Below, piece by piece: positions 56,881 through 64,000 of a DNA stretch of 64,000 nucleotides (within the stretch, counting starts at the first letter, position 1; the number at the start of each line of letters is the position of its first letter). Source of the stretch: JANYCG01 sp031392945 (GTDB lineage: Bacteria > Pseudomonadota > Gammaproteobacteria > Burkholderiales > Burkholderiaceae_C); contig JANMVT010000195.1 in assembly GCA_031392945.1 (NCBI GenBank), forward strand, positions 1 to 64,000. Direction: 5' to 3'. The notes below the pieces were generated by a model. It saw only the letters and a list, made by a program, of their open reading frames with translations, had not been told where the DNA came from and searched no databases. A program made the position numbers and the translations under genes.

Positions 56881-57312
56881 TCAGGCCACTGCCGATGCCG
56901 AACCCGCCGCGACGTAGGGTTGGGTTCCGTAGTAATCGTGGATGCCCCTGGCCCATGCCTGATCCGCCATGTTGGGCCAACTGTCCTTGTCAAACCCGGG
57001 CGCCTGATCCAGGCTTTCCTTCTTCACGTTCAGTGTGAATCGTTTGTTTTGCGTATCCAGTGTCAACGCTTCCCAGGGAACAGCGAACAGCTTTTCGCCC
57101 ATTCCGAGAATGCCGCCGAAAGACAGGACGGCATAACTCACGCGGCCGGTGCCCATGTCCAGCATGATTTCCTTGACATCGCCGAGATCTTCGTCCTGCC
57201 CGTTGTAAACGTCGTTGCCGACCAGGGTGTCGGCACCCATCAGGCCGGGGCCTGGGCCGTGTTTTGCAGTAACTTTGTACATGCCGTAGCTATCGCGTTC
57301 TTCGTAGTTCAT
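56881..57312 (-). CDS. PRC-barrel domain protein
   Basis: 143 residues from the ATG at 57312 (GGAA 6 bp upstream); an ATG at 57327 adds five residues. The PRC-barrel is seen in ADTLVGNDVYNGQDEDLGDV, KEIMLDMGTGRVSYAVLSFG and GILGMGEKLFAVPWEALTLD. PRC-barrel proteins act in RNA processing or, in stand-alone form, are linked to stress. The C-terminal extension (FDKDSWPNMADQAWARGIHD) occurs in stand-alone forms. A palindrome copy is 98 bp upstream. Confidence 0.85.
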   Translation of the reverse strand: MNYEERDSYGMYKVTAKHGPGPGLMGADTLVGNDVYNGQDEDLGDVKEIMLDMGTGRVSYAVLSFGGILGMGEKLFAVPWEALTLDTQNKRFTLNVKKESLDQAPGFDKDSWPNMADQAWARGIHDYYGTQPYVAAGSASAVA

Positions 57313-57410
57313 GTGATTTCCATTCATGGGTAGGTTTAAGTGAATTGCAGGGCACCGTGCTGCGTGACCGATGCCCCGTCAACACGATAAGCGTTGGGTA
57401 TGCCGCCATC

Positions 57411-57426
57411 TGTGCGATAACGTACC
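57411..57426. promoter_or_regulatory. 16-bp palindrome upstream of the PRC-barrel gene
   Basis: TGTGCGATAACGTACC, arms TGTGCG/CGTACC with two mismatches, 98 bp before the minus-strand ATG. Confidence 0.45.
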
Positions 57427-57564
57427 CAAAGTGTTCCCCGTCTGTCACCCGGCATAAATAGATGCCTTGGCCGGGCCTGTCCTACGAAAAGTGCTGGAGC
57501 TCGCCTACACCTTTGCCGGACCAAAAGAAAATGGTCCTTCGCTGATTTCACCGGGATTTTTTCC

Positions 57565-57753
57565 TCAGCCCGGACGATCCACTGCCGTAGCCGCTGGACG
57601 CGGCGCTGCCTGCTGCTCCCGGGCTGACAGGGAACTGCGTTTGAGGTGTTCAAACATGACCCCGCTGGCGGTGTCAAACATCACGCCGTCGGCGTCTTCG
57701 GTAACCGGCGGCGGCGAGTTCGCCTCGAAACTGGTTTCAACAGGGCTGTTCAT
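57565..57753 (-). CDS. Possible small acidic protein (62 aa)
   Basis: 62 residues starting MNSPVETSFEANSPPPVTED. The middle contains a short internal repeat (GVMFDTASGVMFEHL). The ribosome-binding site is weak (AGAGA). The composition differs from shadow frames, but there is no known homolog, so the call is tentative. No better gene exists in the 57427-57892 stretch. Confidence 0.3.
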   Translation of the reverse strand: MNSPVETSFEANSPPPVTEDADGVMFDTASGVMFEHLKRSSLSAREQQAAPRPAATAVDRPG

Positions 57754-57892
57754 GATGTAGATCTCTGGGTTGATGTCGCGTTGATGGAGGTGTTCGCCTG
57801 AAAGCGGGTGTGGAGGGTAAAAAAAATGAGCAAGTGGCATCGCCATCAAATGCTACAGACTGGTTCTGGCGTCGCATCGAACTGCTTTCGAA

Positions 57893-58963
57893 TCATTTAG
57901 GCCGCGGCCGCGCCAGCTTCGGCTGCACGGCCTGCAAACGTCCTGCCCGCAATTCAATCACGGCCTTGACCACGGCCAGGGCCACGTTGCGCACTTCGGC
58001 CTGCACGGCGGTGTCGCGGTCCAGCGCCTCATGGCTGTTGGCATAAGGCTCGAAGTAGCCGATGTAGCGGTCCAGTTGCGCCTGCGCGCCGGCGTCGATG
58101 AAACCCATCCAGTCGAGCCAGTCCGACAGGGCGCGCCGCGATCCCTCGATGCCCGCCACGTCGCCATGCACGATCAGGCCGTACGCACGGCCCGCCAGAT
58201 GCTGCGGGTAGTCCCAGCCGGCCATTTCAAGTTCTTTCGCCAACGCGGGCTTCTTGCCGCCCGTGGCGGTTGGGTCGGCATTGCCGCCGTCGGCGCACAC
58301 CAGGCGGTCAATCATCAGCTTGAGCGGGCTCGGAGCCTGGTACCAGTAGACCGGTGTGGCAATGATGACCGCGTGCGCGGCGGTCCAGCGCTCGTAGATT
58401 TCGGCCATCCAGTCATTGGTCTGGTGCAGGGCATGGTTGGGGTAACAGCTACAGGGCCAATGGCACAGCGGCATGGCGGTGGACGCGCAGCCCTTGCAGG
58501 GGTGGATATGGCGGTCGTAATCCGAGGTCAGGCGGCTCAGGTCCAGCAGATCGGCTTCGATGTTTGCCGCCTCCAGCACCTCGCGCGCCAGCCCGGCCAG
58601 GCGGAAGGTCTTGGAGATTTCGCCGGGGCAGGTGCCGTCGTTGCGGGCCGAGCCACAAATCAGCAAAACCCGGGATTTTGTCGCCGGGTTGGCCCACACC
58701 AACTGGGTGGCATCCAGGCGCTTCTTGGTGGCGACCCATTCAGTGGACAAGTCATAGTCGGGGTCGGCGTAGCCCGGCCCGGCCTTTTGGGTGTGCGGCG
58801 CTTTGCGCCCTTCGATGTAAGCGCCCCAGGCGATCTCTTCCAGGCGCGAGATGGCGCTGTCTTCGGCCCGGAAAGCGTCATCGATGAAGGATGTACGAAA
58901 GCGCGTGCTGAATTCGGCCCGTCCGGCCGGCGCAGGCGCCTGGCCTTTGCGGATTTCAATCAT
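57893..58963 (-). CDS. Flavodoxin-like FMN reductase with Cys-rich insertion
   Basis: 356 residues. The first 95 residues are an extension (SRLEEIAWGAYIEGRKAPHT). An NADPH-dependent FMN reductase-like fold begins at RVLLICGSARNDGTCPGEIS, with VIIATPVYWYQAPSPLKLMI as the second flavin loop. Between them is a Cys cluster: Cys156, 159, 167, 171 and 173 in HPCKGCASTAMPLCHWPC. This resembles, but does not equal, the compact cluster motif of iron-sulfur flavoproteins (CX2CX2CX4-7C), so an Fe-S or Zn site is possible. A palindrome copy is 57 bp upstream of the ATG. Confidence 0.82.
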   Translation of the reverse strand: MIEIRKGQAPAPAGRAEFSTRFRTSFIDDAFRAEDSAISRLEEIAWGAYIEGRKAPHTQKAGPGYADPDYDLSTEWVATKKRLDATQLVWANPATKSRVLLICGSARNDGTCPGEISKTFRLAGLAREVLEAANIEADLLDLSRLTSDYDRHIHPCKGCASTAMPLCHWPCSCYPNHALHQTNDWMAEIYERWTAAHAVIIATPVYWYQAPSPLKLMIDRLVCADGGNADPTATGGKKPALAKELEMAGWDYPQHLAGRAYGLIVHGDVAGIEGSRRALSDWLDWMGFIDAGAQAQLDRYIGYFEPYANSHEALDRDTAVQAEVRNVALAVVKAVIELRAGRLQAVQPKLARPRPK

Positions 58964-59020
58964 GTGCAGTTCCTCGGTGTGCAGCGTGAACGCAAGTTTG
59001 CCAAGCCGCGTGGCGGCGTC

Positions 59021-59036
59021 TGTTCGCTGCCGAACA
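59021..59036. promoter_or_regulatory. Perfect 16-bp palindrome upstream of the flavodoxin-like gene
   Basis: TGTTCGCTGCCGAACA, six-base arms without mismatch, 57 bp before the minus-strand ATG at 58963. Confidence 0.62.
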
Positions 59037-59067
59037 CAGGCAGCGCGGTCTGCCGACTAACCGGGCG

Positions 59068-59958
59068 CTAACCCGGCGCATTCGCCAGCAGTTTTTCGTT
59101 CAATTCGCGCCGGGAGCCAAAGGCATTGGCGTAAACCCAGGTGAATTCCGCGCCGATCAGGAATATTTGCGCCGAGTAATAAACCCACACCAAAACCACC
59201 ACCAGCGAACCGGCAGCGCCGAAACCCGACACCACGCCGCTGCGGCCAATGTACAGGCCAATCGCCAGCTTGCCGACCATGAACAGGACGGCGGTGAACA
59301 CGGCGCCAATCCAAACGTCTTTCCAATGCACCTGAACCCGTGGCATGACCTTGTAGATCAGCGCGAACATGGCAGCCACTAGGCAAAAACCGCCCACTGC
59401 ATTGGTGACCGCCGCCACCGCATACCAGCCGGCAAACATCGGCCCCCACCAGCGCCCCGCAGCGGCCAGCCCGGCGCTCACCACCAGGGACACAATCAGC
59501 AAAAAGCCGATGGCCAGGATCATCCCGAATGAAAGCAGGCGGCTGCGCACCAGATCCAGCCAGCCGCTGCTTCGGGCCGGGGTGGGCACATGCCAGATGC
59601 GGTCCAGCGAAGCCTGCAATTCTGCGAACACGGTGGTGGCGCCGACCAGCAGCAACGCCAGGCCCAGCAAGGCCGCTGCGGCGCTCTCGGCCGGTTTTTG
59701 CACGCTGGCCAACAGGTCCTGCACGGCGCCTGCGCTGTTGCTGCCCATCAGGGCGCTCAACTCGGCCTGGATTTCGCCCCGCGCGGCGTCTTCGCCAAAC
59801 ACCAGCCCGGCCACCGAGATGACGATCAGCAGCAGCGGCGCCAGCGAAAACAAGGTGTAGTAGGCCAGCGCTGCGCCCATGCTGGGCACGTAGTCGTCAA
59901 GCCAGGATTTCGATACCTGGTTGAGCAGCATCCAGGAAGCTTTGGTGTTGGACAGCAT
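59068..59958 (-). CDS. YihY/BrkB-family inner-membrane protein
   Basis: 296 residues from the ATG at 59958; the reading back to 60078 adds a low-complexity leader. Six or so membrane helices are visible. The family hallmark at the N-terminus is SMGAALAYYTLFSLAPLLLI. LLVGATTVFAELQASLDRIW and YYSAQIFLIGAEFTWVYANA are also diagnostic. YihY proteins were once called RNase BN in error and are now uncharacterised membrane proteins, with BrkB giving serum resistance in Bordetella. The gene follows the same strand as the flavodoxin-like gene, 100-odd bp upstream of it. Confidence 0.88.
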   Translation of the reverse strand: MLSNTKASWMLLNQVSKSWLDDYVPSMGAALAYYTLFSLAPLLLIVISVAGLVFGEDAARGEIQAELSALMGSNSAGAVQDLLASVQKPAESAAAALLGLALLLVGATTVFAELQASLDRIWHVPTPARSSGWLDLVRSRLLSFGMILAIGFLLIVSLVVSAGLAAAGRWWGPMFAGWYAVAAVTNAVGGFCLVAAMFALIYKVMPRVQVHWKDVWIGAVFTAVLFMVGKLAIGLYIGRSGVVSGFGAAGSLVVVLVWVYYSAQIFLIGAEFTWVYANAFGSRRELNEKLLANAPG

Positions 59959-60154
59959 GGTGGGGGCGGGCTGGGTTGCTGGGTCGCTGTGGGTAGCTAT
60001 AGATAGCGTGACGGCCAATTGGCCAATCGCCCGATGTTGCAGCCAACGCCGGGTTGCGTCCAGAGGGGCCAAAGCCAATTGCGTGTCGGAAATGGCCTAC
60101 GTGCGCCGTCAGTGGCACCGCACCCAGTCAGGGCTTGACATGCCCTGACAGCCA

Positions 60155-62323
60155 CTATCCGATGATTGCAGCGAGGTCTTTGCGGTCGGCGAAACGGTGC
60201 ATGGCGATCGCGGCGACAAGCCGCTTCACGAATTCATTACTGACTGCACTACCGGAAGACAGCAAAACGCCCGGCCCCTGAAACTGGCCGTCGGACGCAC
60301 CGGCTGATCGGGCCGCCGTGGTGACCAACATTGCACCGTCGCCGCTGGCGGCTATCGCCTTACCGTGCTTGTAGGCCTCCTTGACGAATAATACCGCGTT
60401 GGCATCGGCGCACAGTGCAGCCACGCTTGCCTTCCCGGCTGGAATGAATACGGCATCGAACAACACTGACGAAACCGTTGGCAAGCTGTGATCGACGTTG
60501 ACCGGCTTGCCATCACTGTCGCTGATTTCGCCCAATCGCGGAGCAATGACTTTGACCGTTGCTCCTCCAGCTTCCAGGGCCTGGCGCATAGCCTTGATGC
60601 CCTTGCCATCGACACCGGCAGCCGCGAGCACCGCAAGCTTGCGGCCAACGACTGCAAGCTTGCGCGTGCTGGCCATGCTCAGCGCTGCATCAGTCCTGGG
60701 TTTGTCGGTGCGCGGAGCATTTGCAGCGCCCGCTGGCGGTGCCGGAACGGCCATGCCTAAACCATCGGCAACTCGCTTGGCAAGCGTCGAATCGACTTGC
60801 GTCAAATTCGAGACCATGCGCTCGCGTATCGCGAGCACTTCGACCTTGCCCAGCTCGAAGCAGAACGCAGAAACGATATGATCCTGCTCCCACGCTGCCT
60901 GACTACGCCAGAACAGCGCAGCCTGCGAGTAGTGATCGGCAAATGTTTCGCTACGTGCGCGAACCTTTTGCCCCGTCAAGCTTTCAGCATGACTGACAAA
61001 ACCGCCCTGCTCCCACGGTCGCTGCATGGGACAACCAGCGCCAACGGTGTTGGGCTCATAGCTCACTCTGCCCTTCACGATGGTTTGCCGCATGTGGCCG
61101 TCACGCTGATTGTTGGCAACCGCCGTGATCGGTTGGTTGATCGGTAGCTCATGAAAATTAGGGCTGCCGAGCCGCGACAGCTGAGTGTCAGAGTACGAGA
61201 ACAAGCGACCCTGCAATAGCGGATCGTTACTGAAATCTATGCCGGGCACTAGATGCCCAGGGTGAAACGCAACCTGTTCCGTCTCGGCAAAATAATTGTC
61301 CGGATTGCGGTTCAGGGTCAGCTTGCCGATGATCTGCACCGGCACCAGGGATTCAGGAATTAATTTGGTGGCGTCCAGCAAATCGAAATCGAATTTGTGT
61401 TCGTCTTCTTCGGGCACGATTTGCACGCCGAACTCCCACTCCGGGTAGCGCCCCTGATCGATGGCCTCCCACAAGTCGCGCCGGTTGAAGTCGCAATCCT
61501 TGCCTGCGAGCTTCACGGCTTCGTCCCAGACCAGCGAATGCACGCCAAGCACGGGTTTCCAGTGAAACTTTACAAAACAGGATTTTCCTGCGTCGTCAAT
61601 GAAACGATAGGTGTGAACACCGAAGCCTTCCATCATGGCAAAGCTGCGCGGAATGGCGCGGTCAGACATCACCCACATGATGGTGTGCGTAGTCTCGGGC
61701 ACCATCGAAATGAAGTCCCACAGCGTATCGTGCGCCGAGGATGCCTGCGGTATCTCGTTATGCGGTTCCGGTTTGACCGAATGAATCAGATCCGGAAATT
61801 TGATCGCATCCTGGATAAAGAACACCGGGATATTATTTCCGACGAGATCGAAGTTGCCTTCCGCCGTGTAGAAGCGCACAGAAAAACCGCGAACGTCGCG
61901 TGCCGTATCAGCTGAGCCGCGCGAACCCGCGACCGTTGAAAAACGCACGAACACCGGCGTCGCTATTTTAGGATCCTGGAGAAATCCTGCCTTAGTAGTT
62001 TTGCCCATCGATTTGTAAACCTCGAACACGCCGTGCGCGCCTGCACCGCGTGCATGCACCACGCGCTCGGGGATTCGCTCATGATCGAAATGCATGATCT
62101 TTTCACGCAAGATGTGATCTTCAAGAAGCGTTGGCCCACGAGTCCCGGCGCGCAGTGAATTTTGATTGTCGCTAATGCGCAATCCCTGATTGGTAGTGAG
62201 CGATTCGCCCGGCAGTTGCGCCAATGTCGACGCCGCCTGCCCTGACCGATTCTCATCAGACAGGGACGGATGCAGTCCGGTCAGATTGACCGATTTCGGC
62301 TTGTCACTTGTGCGTTTGGTCAT
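60155..62323 (-). CDS. katE: Large-subunit catalase (KatE/HPII type, clade 2)
   Basis: 722 residues, the length of large clade-2 catalases. The catalytic His90 is in FDHERIPERVVHARGAGAHG. An NN pair in FDLVGNNIPVFFIQDAIKF provides the distal Asn. The proximal haem Tyr is in GRLFSYSDTQLSRLG. The C-terminal 150 residues form a class I glutamine amidotransferase/DJ-1-like domain (LAVLAAAGVDGKGIKAMRQA ... VLFVKEAYKHGKAIAASGDG), as in HPII. Codon use is visibly less GC3-biased than in the genes before 60000. The enzyme removes H2O2 in stationary phase. No palindrome copy precedes it. Confidence 0.94.
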   Translation of the reverse strand: MTKRTSDKPKSVNLTGLHPSLSDENRSGQAASTLAQLPGESLTTNQGLRISDNQNSLRAGTRGPTLLEDHILREKIMHFDHERIPERVVHARGAGAHGVFEVYKSMGKTTKAGFLQDPKIATPVFVRFSTVAGSRGSADTARDVRGFSVRFYTAEGNFDLVGNNIPVFFIQDAIKFPDLIHSVKPEPHNEIPQASSAHDTLWDFISMVPETTHTIMWVMSDRAIPRSFAMMEGFGVHTYRFIDDAGKSCFVKFHWKPVLGVHSLVWDEAVKLAGKDCDFNRRDLWEAIDQGRYPEWEFGVQIVPEEDEHKFDFDLLDATKLIPESLVPVQIIGKLTLNRNPDNYFAETEQVAFHPGHLVPGIDFSNDPLLQGRLFSYSDTQLSRLGSPNFHELPINQPITAVANNQRDGHMRQTIVKGRVSYEPNTVGAGCPMQRPWEQGGFVSHAESLTGQKVRARSETFADHYSQAALFWRSQAAWEQDHIVSAFCFELGKVEVLAIRERMVSNLTQVDSTLAKRVADGLGMAVPAPPAGAANAPRTDKPRTDAALSMASTRKLAVVGRKLAVLAAAGVDGKGIKAMRQALEAGGATVKVIAPRLGEISDSDGKPVNVDHSLPTVSSVLFDAVFIPAGKASVAALCADANAVLFVKEAYKHGKAIAASGDGAMLVTTAARSAGASDGQFQGPGVLLSSGSAVSNEFVKRLVAAIAMHRFADRKDLAAIIG

Positions 62324-62466
62324 GGAAAAATACCCGCTATTTTTTGCTTACAAATTTTCGCGCGGCGTCGGACATTGGATGAAACTGATGTCCGTGGAAA
62401 CCGTACGCGAACCGGCGATTTCCCAACCGCAGATCGCTACTGTAGCCAGGAATGCGGCTCCAATCG

Positions 62467-62982
62467 TTACTGGGTTTCCATCACGTCGGTCATCTCGGTC
62501 ATCAACGCTTTCTTGCGCTCGCTCATCTGGCCACCGATTGTCGGCAGATCCATCGACGACTTGCGGCACTTCGGAAACAGCTCACCCTCTTCTTCCTTCA
62601 CGTGATGCTCTATGTATTCGCTGAGCACCTTGACCTTGGCGTCGTAGAGACCATCATCCGCGTCCATGCTGCGAATCTGCGCTATGAGTTCCTTGCACGA
62701 GGCGTGCTCGACTTCCGCCTCGTCAAGCAGATCGGGGTCGACCATGGCCTGACGTGCCGCAGGATAAAAAATCTCTTCCTCAATGGTCGCGTGTACGCTG
62801 ACCATCAGGCAAATGTGCTCGGCGAGCGCTTGCCGCTCGTCGCCATCGGTGCCCTTGGCGGCCAGCTTCATGTATTTCTGAAACAGCGCGTGAACTTCCT
62901 TATGGTCATCGGTCAAGAGCTTGATCGGATCGATGGTCGTTGCTGCGCGCGGGGATTTCTTGGTGGTAGTTTTTGTCGTCAT
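62467..62982 (-). CDS. Hemerythrin HHE-domain protein
   Basis: 171 residues from the ATG at 62982 (AGGAAATACC upstream). A Thr/Lys-rich leader precedes a four-helix hemerythrin fold. Ligands are seen in LLTDDHKEVHALFQKYM, VSVHATIEEEIFYPAARQAM, EVEHASCKELIAQIRSM and SEYIEHHVKEEEGELFPKCR. Diiron hemerythrin-like proteins bind O2, NO or act as iron or redox sensors. The C-terminal MSERKKALMTEM helix is shared with the partial homolog at the window edge, indicating a local duplication or a gene family. It lies next to the catalase on the same strand. Confidence 0.9.
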   Translation of the reverse strand: MTTKTTTKKSPRAATTIDPIKLLTDDHKEVHALFQKYMKLAAKGTDGDERQALAEHICLMVSVHATIEEEIFYPAARQAMVDPDLLDEAEVEHASCKELIAQIRSMDADDGLYDAKVKVLSEYIEHHVKEEEGELFPKCRKSSMDLPTIGGQMSERKKALMTEMTDVMETQ

Positions 62983-63186
62983 GGTATTTCCTGTCGTTGT
63001 TGATTTGAATTGAGGGGCAATCGCGAAGACAGACGCGCTGCGCACACTGACCGGCATTTGGATGCACGCGCTCTAGCGCGGGAGGAGTGTTGATGGACTC
63101 GGCGTCGGCCGAATCGGCATGTGCCTGCAAGTGCATGCAGTGAACCACCCGGAGAGTTTGCGGTAACACTGGCGCAGTCATCCCCG

Positions 63187-63408
63187 TCACCGGGATTTGT
63201 GGATTTCGACACCGAATTTCTTGGCGGCAGACTGGATGCGCTTCCACGCCGCATCGCGTTCGGAATCTGTGACACCGTCAACCTGACTGAAGCGCGCAAT
63301 GGCATTGCGGACATGGCCCGCGTTCTCTAGGGGTTCCTTGCGCTGGGTTGGAAACGCAAATTCCCTGGCACTGAGACCATCGCGGCCTTTCGCAGTTAAT
63401 TTGGTCAT
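63187..63408 (-). CDS. DUF6582-like small protein
   Basis: 73 residues. MTKLTAKGRDGLSAREFAFP, then RKEPLENAGHVRNAIARFSQ and DSERDAAWKRIQSAAKKFGV match a short, widespread domain (DUF6582 type) seen as a stand-alone protein or after larger proteins. Composition is basic and helical at the end. No membrane helix is present. The function is unknown. The upstream 75 bp carry no palindrome copy. Confidence 0.65.
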   Translation of the reverse strand: MTKLTAKGRDGLSAREFAFPTQRKEPLENAGHVRNAIARFSQVDGVTDSERDAAWKRIQSAAKKFGVEIHKSR

Positions 63409-63483
63409 GGGAATGCCGAATGTCGTTCGAACCCTGTGTTACCGCCGTCCGATGCGGTCGGCTTGACCGCGGGGCTGTGAACC

Positions 63484-63561
63484 TCAACGAAAGAAGATGT
63501 ATAAAACGACGAGAACGATTGCTGGAACGCCAAGAATCCAGCCCAAGAAATACTTGCCCAT
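63484..63561 (-). CDS. 25-residue membrane peptide
   Basis: The frame reads MGKYFLGWILGVPAIVLVVL and ends YIFFR, with GGAG 6 bp ahead of the ATG. One hydrophobic helix with Gly-Trp and a basic tail. It was found by reading the spacer directly, since it is far below usual length cut-offs. I recall similar 25-30 residue peptides annotated as hypothetical membrane proteins in Burkholderiales. The role is unknown. Confidence 0.6.
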   Translation of the reverse strand: MGKYFLGWILGVPAIVLVVLYIFFR

Positions 63562-63721
63562 GATGATCTCCGGTTGTGAATAAGCTTGGATCAAATATAG
63601 TCTTGCGGCAGCATGAATTCAGCAAGACACCACCGCCAACCCTTGTAGGAGACGCGCCTTAGTTGTGCAAACGGCCCCACGAGTGACGCCGACCCCTGCG
63701 ACGGCATGCCCTCATCGTCAG

Positions 63722-63803
63722 CTAGATCAGGAACACCGTCAAAAACGTGGCGATGGTCGTGCCGGTGTTGATCGCCAACTGCCAATTCTCCGAGAAGTGG
63801 ACC
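63722..63803 (-). pseudogene. Low-affinity iron permease remnant
   Basis: On the minus strand the frame reads HFSENWQLAINTGTTIATFL then TVFLI and a stop. This is the core motif of the low-affinity iron permease family (normally NTGTTIVTFLMVFLIQNTQNRD). The stop cuts the protein inside the motif, and no start or first helix is present, so it is a short fragment. It lies directly downstream of the partial hemerythrin gene. Confidence 0.6.
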
Positions 63804-63809
63804 ACGCGT

Positions 63810-64000
63810 CACATCGTGCCGGAGGCCAGCAGATCTTTCTTGCGCGCGGCCATCTTGGCGCCCAGCGCTACCATGTCGAGCCTGGTTTCACGCGCCTTCG
63901 GGAACATCTCGTCCTGCTCCTCCTCGACATGGTGCTTGACGTATTCCGACAGCACCTTGATCTTGGCTTCAAACATCTCGCCGTCGGGCTCGATGGCCTT
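63810..64000 (-). CDS. Hemerythrin HHE-domain protein, partial (5' end outside window)
   Basis: The last 62 or so codons: FEAKIKVLSEYVKHHVEEEQ, then DEMFPKARETRLDMVALGAK and MAARKKDLLASGTM. The HHxxxEE and E-x-x-x-F-P pattern matches the end of the hemerythrin gene at 62467, so the two are homologs, probably tandem duplicates. It is truncated by the window edge rather than broken. Confidence 0.85.

Noticed and set aside
57336..57677. 113-codon minus-strand frame between the PRC-barrel gene and the small acidic gene
   Set aside because: It crosses the palindrome, has no ribosome-binding site and has shadow-like composition.
59993..60012. Possible ninth copy of the AT-rich repeat (GTAGCTATAGATAGCGTG)
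   Set aside because: Only a short hairpin is present. The AACTAT and CACGAGGG blocks are missing.
63591..63812. 73-codon minus-strand frame starting MTRGPLLGEL
   Set aside because: It overlaps the iron permease remnant in another frame and has no motif.

Overview
The window looks like chromosomal DNA of a betaproteobacterium of the order Burkholderiales, most likely family Comamonadaceae (Polaromonas/Rhodoferax/Variovorax-like). This rests on high G+C with strong GC3 bias, the protein families present, a zwf-hexR pair, and short AT-rich dispersed repeats of a kind I associate with that family. It is an inference from gene content, since there is no rRNA, tRNA or other marker gene. I saw no transposase, integrase, phage gene or CRISPR array.

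Layout. 1-7200: end of zwf, hexR, an RNase II-like gene, a TPR membrane protein, and a tightly packed minus-strand operon of a J-domain protein with three unknown proteins. 7443-12098: a five-gene operon (type III polyketide synthase, methyltransferase, FAD oxidoreductase, acyl carrier protein, ketosynthase), probably making a modified phenolic lipid or pyrone. 12110-24794: a lipoprotein, a FecR-like surface protein, MgtA-type and P2-type cation ATPases, a VIT1-like Fe/Mn transporter, small stress-type proteins and an FNR-like regulator. 24867-37481: three related Crp/Fnr-type regulators flanking a six-gene sensory operon (two hybrid histidine kinases, a response regulator-GGDEF protein, a CheB-CheR-PAS fusion, a lone CheB domain and a response regulator-PAS protein). 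37695-47846: CbpA/CbpM chaperone pair and a 2796-residue cyclic beta-1,2-glucan synthase. 47985-59958: a run of general-stress genes (ferritin-like, BON, CsbD, PPK2, collagen-like lipoprotein, DUF3309, phospholipase D-type synthase, outer-membrane barrel, FMN reductases, PRC-barrel, YihY) mixed with decayed gene remnants. 60155-64000: large catalase, two hemerythrin-like proteins and very small proteins, in DNA with a visibly weaker GC3 bias.

The most interesting signal is a 16-bp palindrome, consensus TGTKCG-N4-CGMACA, found in at least twelve intergenic spaces, usually 35-125 bp before a start codon. It precedes functionally unrelated genes: the polyketide operon, FecR-like protein, ATPase/VIT1, sensory operon, chaperone pair, PPK2, collagen-like lipoprotein, FMN reductase and several unknowns. 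It lies in both divergent promoters that pair a Crp-type gene with a target. I infer one stress regulon run by these Crp/Fnr paralogs, with lipid synthesis, metal transport, chaperones, polyphosphate and c-di-GMP signalling as outputs.

A second signal is a family of about 50-bp dispersed repeats (eight copies). One copy encodes the last residues and stop codon of a Crp-type gene, and another overlaps a second one's stop codon.
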